Shown one piece after another: positions 45,049 through 55,200 of a DNA stretch of 64,000 nt. A program made the position numbers and the translations under genes. The stretch's first letter is position 1; the number at the start of each line of letters is the position of its first letter. Below the pieces are notes generated by a model, which was not told the DNA's origin, made no database searches, and saw only the letters and a list, made by a program, of their open reading frames with translations. This stretch comes from Phycisphaerales bacterium (GTDB lineage Bacteria; Planctomycetota; Phycisphaerae; Phycisphaerales; SM1A02): positions 1 through 64,000 of the forward strand of contig JASMKH010000002.1 in the NCBI GenBank assembly GCA_030749435.1. Reading direction: 5' to 3'.

Positions 45049-46953
45049 ATGGGTGGGCCAGCACCACAGAAGCCGACACACCGTCAGCGGCAAGGGGTCC
45101 CGCTGCTGGCGCTTGCCGCGATCGGAGTGGTCTTCGGCGACATCGGAACGAGCCCGCTGTACGCCCTCAAGGCAACGCTGGCGCTCGGCGGCGCCGACGC
45201 GACATCGCCTGCGCACGTGATGGGCGCCCTCTCGCTGATGGTGTGGGCGTTGTTCTTCGTCATCGGATTCAAGTACATCTCGCTCTTGATGCGGGCTGAC
45301 AATGGCGGTGAAGGGGGGTTGCTGGCGCTCCTGAGCCTCACGCGCTCCAGAGAGGATGAAGCGGGCGGGCCTGCCGGACGCTGGCTGCTCTGGACCGCGC
45401 TGGCGGGTGCTGCGCTGTTGTACGGGGACGGCATCATCACGCCGGCGATCAGCGTGCTCAGCGCGATGGGGGGGCTGGAGCCGGCGCACGAGGCGCGACA
45501 CGCGCACTGGGTGGTCGTCGCGTCGGCGTTCATCGTCATCGGCGTGTTTCTGACGCAGCGATTCGGAAGCGGTCGCATCGGATGGCTGGTCGGTCCTCTG
45601 ATGCTGGCGTGGTTTGTCCTGATTGCGGTGCTCGGCGTGCGGGGGATTCTCGCCGAGCCGGGCGTGCTCACCGCGTTCTCGCCCACATGGGGCATCGCCC
45701 TGATCGGCGAGGCGCCCGGTGTTGCCTTCCTGATGCTGGGCGGCGTGGTGCTGTGTTTGACCGGCGGCGAGGCGCTCTACGCCGACATGGGGCACTTCGG
45801 TCGGCGGGCGATCACGCTGGCATGGTGGGTTGTGGTGTGCCCCTCGCTGTTGGCCTCATACTTCGGGCAGGGAGCGGCCGTCCTGGCCGATCCGACGTCC
45901 GCAGCGAACCCCTTCTTTGCGCTCGTGCCCGACGGCATGCGGATCAGTATGGTTGTGATCGCGACGCTCGCGGCGATTATCGCGTCGCAGGCCATCATCA
46001 GCGGCGTATTCTCGACGACGAGGCAACTGGCGCAGCACGGGGTGATCCCACCCCTCAAGGTCGTGCATACCTCCGACGTCGAGGGGCAGATTTTCATCCC
46101 AGCCGCCAACATGCTCATGGCGATTGCCTGCGTGCTGGTGGTACTGCTCTTCGGTTCGGCCGCCGCGTTGGCGGGGGCCTATGGCCTGGCCGTGACGGGA
46201 GTCATGGCGATTTCCACGGTGCTCTTCAGCGTTGTCGCCAGGCGGCGGTGGCGTTGGTCGTGGTGGCTGATCGGGCCGCTGGCCGGGACGGTGCTGAGCG
46301 TCGATCTGCTGTTTCTCTCGGCGAATGCATTCAAGGTGCTCGACGGTGGCTGGATGCCGCTGCTCGTCGCAGCCGTCATTCTCATTCTGGTCGGCACATG
46401 GCGGCAGGGCATGCGGCTGGTCAATCGCGGGCGGCTGGAGGACGGGCTTCCCCTCGACCGGTTCGTCGAGTCCCTGAAGGATGGGGCCATCGAGCGGTGG
46501 CCGGGCACGGGTGTATTCTTCGCTCGAAGCACACAGATCACACCGGTGACGATTCGGAAACTGCATCGTCATGTGCCCGGTTTCCCGGAGACGATTCTGA
46601 TCGTGTACCTGCAGCCGCTGGGCGTTCCCCGGGTCCCGTACCAGCAGCGTCTCAGACTGGACGCCTTGGGGCAAGGCGTGTGGATGGCCTTCGTTCGCTT
46701 CGGCTACCTGCAGCAGCCCGATGTGCCTGCCATGGTCCGCGATGCCGTTGAGCGGGGGCTTCCGACCGATCCCAATACGCTCACGTACTGGATACGGCGA
46801 GATCAGGTTGCCATCGCGGGCGATCACCGCGGCATGGCGAGATGGCGAACGGCCGTCTTCGCGTACCTGCTTCGAAACGCCACGGTGCTTCCCGACATGC
46901 TCGATCTTCCGCCTCGCCGGACCGTTGAGGTCGGCATGCGGGCACCGCTGTAG
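45049..46953 (+). CDS. kup: Kup-type potassium transporter
   Basis: IGVVFGDIGTSPLYALKATL, LMRADNGGEGGLLALLSL, GAALLYGDGIITPAISVLSAMGGLE, GGEALYADMGHFGRRAI. Confidence 0.96.
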   Translation: MGGPAPQKPTHRQRQGVPLLALAAIGVVFGDIGTSPLYALKATLALGGADATSPAHVMGALSLMVWALFFVIGFKYISLLMRADNGGEGGLLALLSLTRSREDEAGGPAGRWLLWTALAGAALLYGDGIITPAISVLSAMGGLEPAHEARHAHWVVVASAFIVIGVFLTQRFGSGRIGWLVGPLMLAWFVLIAVLGVRGILAEPGVLTAFSPTWGIALIGEAPGVAFLMLGGVVLCLTGGEALYADMGHFGRRAITLAWWVVVCPSLLASYFGQGAAVLADPTSAANPFFALVPDGMRISMVVIATLAAIIASQAIISGVFSTTRQLAQHGVIPPLKVVHTSDVEGQIFIPAANMLMAIACVLVVLLFGSAAALAGAYGLAVTGVMAISTVLFSVVARRRWRWSWWLIGPLAGTVLSVDLLFLSANAFKVLDGGWMPLLVAAVILILVGTWRQGMRLVNRGRLEDGLPLDRFVESLKDGAIERWPGTGVFFARSTQITPVTIRKLHRHVPGFPETILIVYLQPLGVPRVPYQQRLRLDALGQGVWMAFVRFGYLQQPDVPAMVRDAVERGLPTDPNTLTYWIRRDQVAIAGDHRGMARWRTAVFAYLLRNATVLPDMLDLPPRRTVEVGMRAPL

Positions 46954-46960
46954 TGACCGG

Positions 46961-47938
46961 TCAGGGCGAGATCAGCGGCCCGACGCCTTCTTCGCGAACC
47001 TGTTCGACCAGCAGACGCAAGGACTCGGTGAGTCGGTCGAGTTGCTTTGCGGTTTCCGTGAGACGGTTGTACAGGTCCGGATTCGTCACCAGTTGACCGG
47101 TGGTGCCCTCGCCTTCCTGAATCCTGGTCATGATCCCACTTGCCTGATGCAGCGTCTCTGCCAGGGCCCGTCCAGCGCCTGCAATCTCGGTCGTGACCGT
47201 CTCGGATCGCGTGTCGAGATTCTCGACGAGGCCACCGAGCGATTCGAGCGTGCTGACTGCCCGGTCGACGCTTGCCAACGCCATGTGCATGAGTTCGCTG
47301 GCATCTCGCCGCAACTCCGGGTCATCGAGCCAGGACTGCGCCGAGGCGAGCACCGCATCCGCTCGAGCGATGACGCCCGGAATGCCTCCTTCGCTCCGCT
47401 CATCGCCCGTCCCAAGCAGCGATGCCAGCCCGTCTCCGACGGGAGCCCAGGCTTCTCCCAATTTATTGATGGCCATCAGCGGCGGCCCCAACCGCTCGTC
47501 GATGGCGGCGGTGATGTCGCGGAGTGCGGCGGGACTGATCTGCCCGGTCAACTCGGCGGAGCCATCCGTCGGGATCATCCGGCCGGTGCGGTTCGCGGGC
47601 GACTCAAGGTACAGGTTGGCTGAACCGGTCAGGAGCGAAACCGACGTCAGCGTCGTGACGCCGACGGGAATCTCGACTTCCTCGTCGATCGCTGCGGTGA
47701 TCCGAACCGGCCATGGGCCGGTCGGAACGGATTCCACCGACTCGATTGAACCAATTGGAACTCCGTCGAGGGTGACGCGGCTGCTGTCGGTAATGCCGGA
47801 AGTCGATGGTGCCCGCAGGGTGAGTCGCCACGTCTCCACCGTGTCGATTTCACCGAACAACTGGAGGAGCAGAATCATCGACACGACCGCGGCGATGGCC
47901 GCAATGCCAATGAGCGTGTCACGAGAACGCTGGCTCAT
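46961..47938 (-). CDS. mlaD: MlaD-like MCE-domain protein
   Basis: TM then GITDSSRVTLDGVPIGSIESVE and VTTLTSVSLLTGSANLYLE; long helical C-terminus; overlaps mlaF-like gene. Confidence 0.88.
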   Translation of the reverse strand: MSQRSRDTLIGIAAIAAVVSMILLLQLFGEIDTVETWRLTLRAPSTSGITDSSRVTLDGVPIGSIESVESVPTGPWPVRITAAIDEEVEIPVGVTTLTSVSLLTGSANLYLESPANRTGRMIPTDGSAELTGQISPAALRDITAAIDERLGPPLMAINKLGEAWAPVGDGLASLLGTGDERSEGGIPGVIARADAVLASAQSWLDDPELRRDASELMHMALASVDRAVSTLESLGGLVENLDTRSETVTTEIAGAGRALAETLHQASGIMTRIQEGEGTTGQLVTNPDLYNRLTETAKQLDRLTESLRLLVEQVREEGVGPLISP

Positions 47939-48738
47939 GCCGCAGCCTCCGTGTCCGTGGGTTCGAGATCTTCGTCACGTGCATGCCCATCCAGAAAGGC
48001 GCGGACCACCGGGTCCTCGCTGGTCGAGAAGGCCTCCGGCCCGCCCTCCATATGGATTCGGCCGTTCCGAAGCAGCACCATGCGGTCCGCCACCTTGAAC
48101 GCCAGCGGGATGTCGTGCGTGACGACGACGCTGGTGGGGTGCAGTTCCTGACGCAGCATCTGGATGAGGCGGGCGACGACATCGCTGCGAATGGGGTCGA
48201 GTCCGGTGGTCGGCTCGTCGTAGAGCATGCACTCGGGCCGCAGCACGATGGCGCGGGCCAGGGCGATACGCTTGCGCTGTCCCCCTGAGAGTTCAGCGGG
48301 GAGCCGATCCATCAACTCGGAAACGCCGAGGAGTTGCAGCGTCTCTCGAACGCGGGCTCGTCGAGCGGCGGCATCGAGGGTGGTGTGCTCCATCAGCGGG
48401 AACGACACATTGTCAAGCACCGTCATGGAGTCGAACAGGGCACCTTGTTGAAACAGAAAGCCGGTTCGACGCCTGATGTCTCCGAGGCGTCGCTCGGGAA
48501 GCCGGTCGACGCGGATTTGTCCGAACCGGATCTCACCTGATTCGGGTTGCAGCAGGCCGATCATGAGTTTGAGCAGCACGCTCTTGCCCGCGCCGCTCGG
48601 GCCGAGGATGACGGTGGTCCGGCCCGAAGCGACTTCGAGGTTGAGCCCGTCGAGGACCGGTGGTCCGTCGAATCGCTTGTGGACGTCTCTGAATGAGATC
48701 AGGGATTCCGGCTCGCCATGGGCTTCTCGTCGCGGCAT
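47935..48738 (-). CDS. mlaF: MlaF-like ABC transporter ATPase
   Basis: VILGPSGAGKSVLLKLMIGLL, LSGGQRKRIALARAIVLRPECMLYDEPTTGLDP, VVTHDIPLAFKVADR. Start 48738 or 48756. Confidence 0.94.
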   Translation of the reverse strand: MPRREAHGEPESLISFRDVHKRFDGPPVLDGLNLEVASGRTTVILGPSGAGKSVLLKLMIGLLQPESGEIRFGQIRVDRLPERRLGDIRRRTGFLFQQGALFDSMTVLDNVSFPLMEHTTLDAAARRARVRETLQLLGVSELMDRLPAELSGGQRKRIALARAIVLRPECMLYDEPTTGLDPIRSDVVARLIQMLRQELHPTSVVVTHDIPLAFKVADRMVLLRNGRIHMEGGPEAFSTSEDPVVRAFLDGHARDEDLEPTDTEAAA

Positions 48739-48765
48739 GCGGTGGCACCGTATCATCCCCTCGCC

Positions 48766-49299
48766 GTGACGACCCGATCCATCGCCCGGGAACCCCTCTT
48801 GGAAGGCCGTGTCTTCGCGGTTGAGCGATGTACGTGGCACGACGCCGAGGGGTGCCAGCGGACTCGAGAAGTTGTTCGACACCCTGGAGCTGTCACCATC
48901 CTCCCAATACTGGAGGACGGACGTCTGGTGCTCGTTCGCAATTGGCGTATCGCGGTCGGGGGCCCGCTCTGGGAGTTGCCTGCGGGCAAGCGCGAGCCGG
49001 GCGAGCCGCCAGCCGACACGGCGGCCCGCGAGTTGACCGAGGAGACGGGCTACACAGCCGGGGCCATGCGACTGCTGGGCAGCTACTACACATCTCCGGG
49101 ATTCGCGGACGAGTTGATGCACGCCTTCGTAGCAACCGATCTGGTCGAGGGGACTGCCAGCCCGGAGCCGGGTGAAGAAGTGTCGGCCCGGGCGTGGACT
49201 GTGGCCCAGATCGAAGCCATGATCGACGAGGGCGGATTCATCGATGGGAAGTCGCTGGCGGCACTCTTCCTGTGGCGCCGCCTTGAGGGGCGTTGCTGA
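48766..49299 (+). CDS. NUDIX hydrolase, ADP-ribose pyrophosphatase-like
   Basis: Nudix box ELPAGKREPGEPPADTAARELTEETGY. GTG start at 48766 proposed; the ORF-track start at 48718 overlaps the divergent mlaF start. Confidence 0.85.
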   Translation: MTTRSIAREPLLEGRVFAVERCTWHDAEGCQRTREVVRHPGAVTILPILEDGRLVLVRNWRIAVGGPLWELPAGKREPGEPPADTAARELTEETGYTAGAMRLLGSYYTSPGFADELMHAFVATDLVEGTASPEPGEEVSARAWTVAQIEAMIDEGGFIDGKSLAALFLWRRLEGRC

Positions 49300-50459
49300 T
49301 GGGATTGGCCGATCGAGACTACCTGAGGGAGACCCCGAGATCTGCCGCCACCTTCGCATCTGGCGGCATGGGAACCGGGCAATCCTGGCTCCGGACCGTC
49401 AACGCCTGGCTGATCATCGTGTGCGTGGCGGTATTCGTCCTCGATGGATTCCTGACGCAGTTTGCCGGTCCGATTGAGACAGGCCGGTACTGGGTGGAGC
49501 AGCCGAATCAGACCTGGGTCGAAGTGGAGGGGACGCCTTTCTTCGGAACGCAGGACCGGCCTGCCGACACCCATCTTGGCAAGCAGCGAACCAGTTTGAA
49601 GGTGACGCTGAAGGACCGCAAGGGCCTCGAGCGGCAGGAAGTCATCACCGGGCTTCCGGTGTATGACGGGGCGGGCACGCTGCTGGGCATTGCGGAAGGG
49701 CACAACGCATCGCCGATTCAGCGGTTCCTGCACTTCTCAACCAAGAAGGTGGTCGGAGGGGCGGAGTTGTGGCGGCTGATCGGTTTTCAGTTCCTGCACG
49801 CCGACCTCTTTCACCTCATGTTCAACATGATCGCGCTCTACTTCTTCGGGCCGCTCATTGAGCGTGTGCTTGGCGGCAAGCGATACCTGGCCTTCTACCT
49901 GCTCTGTGGCGTCGCTGGCGGGCTGCTGTATCTGCTCTTGAATCTGGCGGGATACGTTTGGGTCGGCAGTCTGGGCCTGCCGGCGATTCCAGGGCTCCTG
50001 TTCAATGCGACCGGTACGCCGCTCATTGGCGCTTCGGCGGGCGTCTTCGGCGTTCTTGTAGGTGGCGCCTTCCTGGCACCCAACGTCATGGTGCTGGTCT
50101 TCTTTGTTCTGCCGATGCGGCTGGCGACGGTCGCGTGGGTGCTGATCGTCATTTCGGTGGTTTCGATTTTCTTTGGCGCCGGCAATGCCGGCGGCGAAGC
50201 AGCCCACCTCGGCGGTGCCATCGCCGGCTTCGGGTTCATCCGCCATCCGGACCGACTGCATCGGTTCTTCGACTGGCTTGGCCGATTTGACCCGACATCG
50301 AGGCGTTTTCGAACCGGTGGGCAGCCGTCTTCGTCGCCGCCACGGCACGATGAAATCGACCGCATACTCGCCAAGATTTCGCGTGAGGGGCTTCAAAGTC
50401 TCAATGCCCGTGAGAAGAAGGTGCTGCAGGAAGCTTCACAGCGGGACGATCTTCGGTGA
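49299..50459 (+). CDS. Rhomboid-family intramembrane protease
   Basis: FQFLHADLFHLMFNMIALYFFGPLIER, GASAGVFGVLVGG catalytic Ser, GGEAAHLGGAIAGFGF catalytic His. Confidence 0.92.
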   Translation: MGLADRDYLRETPRSAATFASGGMGTGQSWLRTVNAWLIIVCVAVFVLDGFLTQFAGPIETGRYWVEQPNQTWVEVEGTPFFGTQDRPADTHLGKQRTSLKVTLKDRKGLERQEVITGLPVYDGAGTLLGIAEGHNASPIQRFLHFSTKKVVGGAELWRLIGFQFLHADLFHLMFNMIALYFFGPLIERVLGGKRYLAFYLLCGVAGGLLYLLLNLAGYVWVGSLGLPAIPGLLFNATGTPLIGASAGVFGVLVGGAFLAPNVMVLVFFVLPMRLATVAWVLIVISVVSIFFGAGNAGGEAAHLGGAIAGFGFIRHPDRLHRFFDWLGRFDPTSRRFRTGGQPSSSPPRHDEIDRILAKISREGLQSLNAREKKVLQEASQRDDLR

Positions 50460-51682
50460 CGGGCCCCCTGAGATTCGAGATCGACGCGACATCGGCATCG
50501 ACGCAGGCCCGGGTGGGCCGGGTTCATACACCGCACGGTTCGTTCGCAACGCCCGCCTTCATGCCCGTCGGCACACGCGCGAGTGTGAAGGGACTCCTTC
50601 CCGAGCAGGTTCGCGCCACGGGCGCGGAGATCATCCTCAACAATGCCTTTCACCTGATGCTCCGCCCCGGTGATGACTTGATCGCCTCGCTCGGAGGCGT
50701 CCACGACTTCATGCGGTGGGATGGGCCGATTCTCACTGACTCCGGTGGGTTTCAGGCGTGGTCGCTTGCCGATACCAACACGCTGAATGATGACGGCATC
50801 ACCTTCAGATCGATGATCGACGGGGCGAAGATTCACCTGACACCCGAGCGGGCCATTGAAGTGCAGAACAACCTCGGGGCCGACATCATCATGGCATTCG
50901 ATGACTGCCCACCCTCGGTGGACGCTTCGGAGCGTCTTCGTGAGCGGCGGCCCGAACTCGCACAGGCCCATGAGCGGCAGGTCGGAGCGGACCACCAGCG
51001 GCGGCTGGCCACTGCCGTGGACCGGACGACGCAGTGGCTCGATCGATGCGTGGCTGCGCACGCGCGAAGCGATGAGCAGGCCCTGTTCGGCATTGTGCAG
51101 GGGGGGCCGAGCGAGACGCTTCGCACACGATCGGCCTCGCAGGTGACGGCCTTCGATCTGCCGGGATACGCCATTGGCGGTGTCGCTGTCGGTGAGTCGT
51201 CGGACGTCATTGCGACAACGGTGGCCATGACCACACCGCTCCTTCCCCGGAACCGCCCCCGATACCTGATGGGCGTGGGGTATGAGTGGGATCTGGTGGC
51301 GGCCGTCCAGGCGGGGGTCGACATGTTCGATTGCGTGCTTCCGACCCGGAACGGTCGCAATGGGGGGGTCTTCACACCCCATGGGCGGCTTCAGATACGC
51401 AACGCCCGATTCAGAGAGGACTTCTCGCCGCTCGTGCCGGGATGCGATTGTGAGGCCTGCGGTGCCGGATTCAGCCGGGCCTATCTCAGGCACCTGTTCG
51501 TTGCCGGCGAGATGCTCGGACCAATCCTCTTGAGCCTGCACAACATCCGGCACTTCGAACGCCTCATGGTGGACATCAGGCGGGCCATCAGGGATGATGC
51601 GTGGTCTTCGCTGGCCCGGGTCTGGCCGGTCCTGGACGCTCCCGCTGTGGCGGCGTCGGGCTCCACTGGTGGCTCAGCCTGA
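50456..51682 (+). CDS. tgt: Queuine tRNA-ribosyltransferase
   Basis: GRVHTPHGSFATPAFMPVGTRASVKGL, NAFHLMLRPG, WDGPILTDSGGFQ, YLMGVGYEWDLVAAVQAGVDMFDCVLPTRNGRNG, CDCEAC. GTG start. Confidence 0.97.
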   Translation: MTGPLRFEIDATSASTQARVGRVHTPHGSFATPAFMPVGTRASVKGLLPEQVRATGAEIILNNAFHLMLRPGDDLIASLGGVHDFMRWDGPILTDSGGFQAWSLADTNTLNDDGITFRSMIDGAKIHLTPERAIEVQNNLGADIIMAFDDCPPSVDASERLRERRPELAQAHERQVGADHQRRLATAVDRTTQWLDRCVAAHARSDEQALFGIVQGGPSETLRTRSASQVTAFDLPGYAIGGVAVGESSDVIATTVAMTTPLLPRNRPRYLMGVGYEWDLVAAVQAGVDMFDCVLPTRNGRNGGVFTPHGRLQIRNARFREDFSPLVPGCDCEACGAGFSRAYLRHLFVAGEMLGPILLSLHNIRHFERLMVDIRRAIRDDAWSSLARVWPVLDAPAVAASGSTGGSA

Positions 51683-51709
51683 GGTCGTGGCGGATCGGAG
51701 CATGGATTG

Positions 51710-52204
51710 ATGAGCACGGACGGATGCATCATTGGCTCGGTGGCCCCGATGTGGCTCGCCATCGGCCAGCAAGGGACGACTGACGCCGCTGCGCCGCCAC
51801 CGCCAATGGCGAGTGGTCCCGGTCAGGCTTCCCAGAAGGTGACGATCGGTGCCGACGGCGCTCCGGTGGAAGGCGGTGCAGCTGCGCCATCCAGTCCCTT
51901 TGGCGACAACTTCTTCCTGATCCTCATCTTTGTGATGGTCGCTGTTGTCGGCTTCTCGATGCTCAGTCAGCGCAAAGAGAAGAAGCGACGCGCGTCCATG
52001 CTCTCGGCAATCAGTAAGAACGACACGGTGCAGACGATCGGGGGCATCATTGGCCGCGTCGTCGAACTCAAGCCGGACACGGCTGTTCTTGAGACCCACT
52101 CAAGCTCCAACACACGGATCACGGTGTCGCGTCAGGCACTTCAACAGGTCCTCGAGTCGACCCCCTCGACCGATTCAACCGACACCGAGCAAGTTGCAGG
52201 CTGA
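51710..52204 (+). CDS. yajC: Preprotein translocase subunit YajC
   Basis: Single TM FFLILIFVMVAVVGFSMLSQRKEKKRRASMLSAISKNDTVQTIGGIIGRVVEL; between tgt and secDF. Confidence 0.92.
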   Translation: MSTDGCIIGSVAPMWLAIGQQGTTDAAAPPPPMASGPGQASQKVTIGADGAPVEGGAAAPSSPFGDNFFLILIFVMVAVVGFSMLSQRKEKKRRASMLSAISKNDTVQTIGGIIGRVVELKPDTAVLETHSSSNTRITVSRQALQQVLESTPSTDSTDTEQVAG

Positions 52205-52234
52205 TCGCCTTGCAGCAGTGAGAACCCTCGACCC

Positions 52235-55200
52235 ATGCAGAACGCATTCTGGAAACTGATCATCATCCTTGGTGTTGTTGGTGGCTGCCTGTGGGCGGTC
52301 AATCCCCCCGAGGATCGCATTCGACTTGGACGCGACCTCAGCGGTGGCGTGAGTCTGGTGTACTCGGTCCGTATGCCCGAGGGTACGGATCGGGCGGCAC
52401 TGCTTGATCAGACGATCCGCGTGCTCTCGGAGCGAGTCAATCCACAGGGTGTGCTGGACATCTCGATGACCCCGCTGGGCAGCGATCGGATCGAGGTCGT
52501 CATGCCGCTTCCCAACGAAGAGGTGAAGCGGCTTGGCGATTCGTATCGCGATCGCCTGGATGCATTCGTCGCTGCGACCGAAATCAAGCGTTCGGCACTG
52601 GAACGATCGCTCTCCGATGGATCTGCTGTGACACGATTCGGTGGTGGCGGCGAACGGGGGGCACTCGTCGCCGATCTTCAGGCTGCGTTCGATACCGCCA
52701 GGGCGCTGCGTGCCGAGCTTTCGGCCGCAGATGCGTCGGGGGACGCCACCGCAATCAACGCCGCCAAGCAGGCCATCGCCGATGCCGAAGTGGAATCCGA
52801 GTTGCTGCAGGAGGAACTGCTGTCCCTCAGCCTTGATCGGAGCCGTGTCGTCCGAGTGCTGGAACTTCCGGACACCCGTGAGGTTGTCCGGGATGAGCGT
52901 GGCGACATTCTGGTCGGCGAGGACGGACGCGCGGTGCTCAGGCCCTCGCCTCGCGAAGTGGCGCTGGAGCAGTTGGCAATCGAGTTTCCCGCCGCTACCG
53001 AAGGGCTCGACGCCATCGTCGGGGCATGGGCGGAGTACCAGGAACGCCGCACTGGACTGGATGATCCGAAGGACCTCATGCGGCTTCTGCAGGGAGCCGG
53101 TGTGCTCGACTTCCACATCGGCGCCCGGCCAGGTTCCGTCGAGGGCGTCGATGTCGATCGGCTGCGAGCGCAACTCGCTGAGGTCGGCCCGGACAACACC
53201 GATTCCATTCTCGCGAAGTGGTTCCCGATCCATGATCTCCAGCAGTGGGTCGACTCTCCGGCCAGCCTGGCCGCGCTTGAGTCCGATCCGATCTCGTATT
53301 TCTCGTCGAACTACCGGCTCGTCGCCGCCGAGCGGGACGGCCAGTACTACATCCTGCTCTACACCCAGCCCGGCAAGGCGATGACCCACCGCGCCGACTC
53401 CACATGGTCAGTCGAGGGTACGGGCCGGACCGTCGATCAACTCGGGCGTCCTGCGGTCAGTTTCCGCCTTGACCCCAATGGCGGCAGCCTGATGGCTCGC
53501 CTGAGTCAGCCGCACGTCGGTGAGCCGATGGCCATCGTGCTCGACGGCAAGGTCTACTCGGCGCCGAATCTCAACGAGACGATTTCCGGCAGCGGTGTGA
53601 TCAGCGGTTCCTTCTCACCGGAGGAGTTGGGCTACCTGATGCGGGTGCTTGCCGCGGGGTCGCTTGAGGCGAGGCTCTCGCCCGAGCCAATCGCCGTGAG
53701 CGTGCTGGGCCCCTCGATCGGCGCGGACAATCTCACTCGGGGTCTTGAGGCATTCCTGTGGGCGGTTCTGGTCGTCGGCGTATTCATGTTCGTGTGGTAT
53801 CTCGGCGCCGGTCTGGTGGCCGATGCCGCGCTGGTGTTCAACGGCATCATCATCTTCGGTGTGATGGCGATGATGCAGGGCACATTTACGCTTCCCGGGC
53901 TGGCTGGCGTCGTTCTGACGATGGGTATGGCGGTTGATGCCAACGTGCTCATCTACGAGCGGATTCGCGAGGAAGTGGAGGGCGGTGCACGCAACTTGCG
54001 TGAGGCGGTCCGCACCGCGTATCAGAAGGTGGCCAGCACGATTCTCGACGCCAACATCACGAACCTCATCGTGTGCGCGGTGCTCCTGTTGATGGAGCCC
54101 ACGACCGAGGTCAAGGGCTTTGCGTTGACGCTGAGCATCGGCATCATTGCAACGATCTTCACAGCCTTGTTCGTGACTCGATTCCTCTTCGACGCCTACC
54201 TGTTCTGGCTGGGCGGGAAGCGACTGCCGATGCTTCCCTCGGTGATTCCCAGTATCGGTCGACTCCTGCACCCCAACATCGACTGGGTTGGCTTGCGTGG
54301 TGGATTCTGGACCCTCAGCGGTCTGGTGATCGTCGGGTCGGTCTGGCTGTTCTACTCCCGGGGCGCCGACATGTTCGACACCGAGTTCCGCGGTGGCGTG
54401 GCCGTGACCATGCAGACCGGTCTCGGGGAGGATGGAGCCCGCATCCATCTGCGGCAGGACGGTGATGGCTCCGTCACCGAGCGGGTGCGAAACCTGGCCG
54501 ACCGGGCTGGCATGGACGATTCCCTGGAGTCGAGAATCCTCAGGGAACTCCGCGGCGCGACGGTACTTACCGTGGGCGAGTCTGCCACGGACCCGTCCGG
54601 TCGAACGGTTGGTGACTCGTTCCAGGTGAAGGTTGCGGCACCCTCCGGGCTCTCAAGTGAAGAGGGGATTCAATCGACAGTGGAGGCCGTACTCCTTGAG
54701 GAGTTCGGCGACGAGTTGGACATTTCCCCGGCGCGGACCTTCTCCGGATCCGGCGGCGGCGATTGGGCGGAGCGAACCGCTCAGATCGACGCCGACACTG
54801 CCGGCGAAGTGCTCGGATTCACGGCCACCGTGGCGGACCTCTCCGACTACCGCGGTGGTGTGCTGCTGCTCGGTGAGGAGATCGATCCTCCCATCACACT
54901 GGACGAGGTGGAGCAGCGGATCGATCGCATCAGGCAGGACCCCGACTTCAGTGACACGGTCGGACGCGACGTGCTTGTCGCGGGCGTGGAGCCTGCAGGC
55001 GACGATGTCTGGTCATCTCTTGCCGTCGCGGTGCTTGACCCGGAACTGAACTATCTGCGTCACGAAGCCGGCCTCGTGGACGAGCGTCTGGCCCAGCGCG
55101 AGTGGGAACTCTTCTCCGAAGCGCTCGCCCGCCAGAGCAGTTTCGAGCAGGTAAGCAGTTTCGCCCCGGCCGTGGCAGCGACGCGAACCGCCAACGCCAT

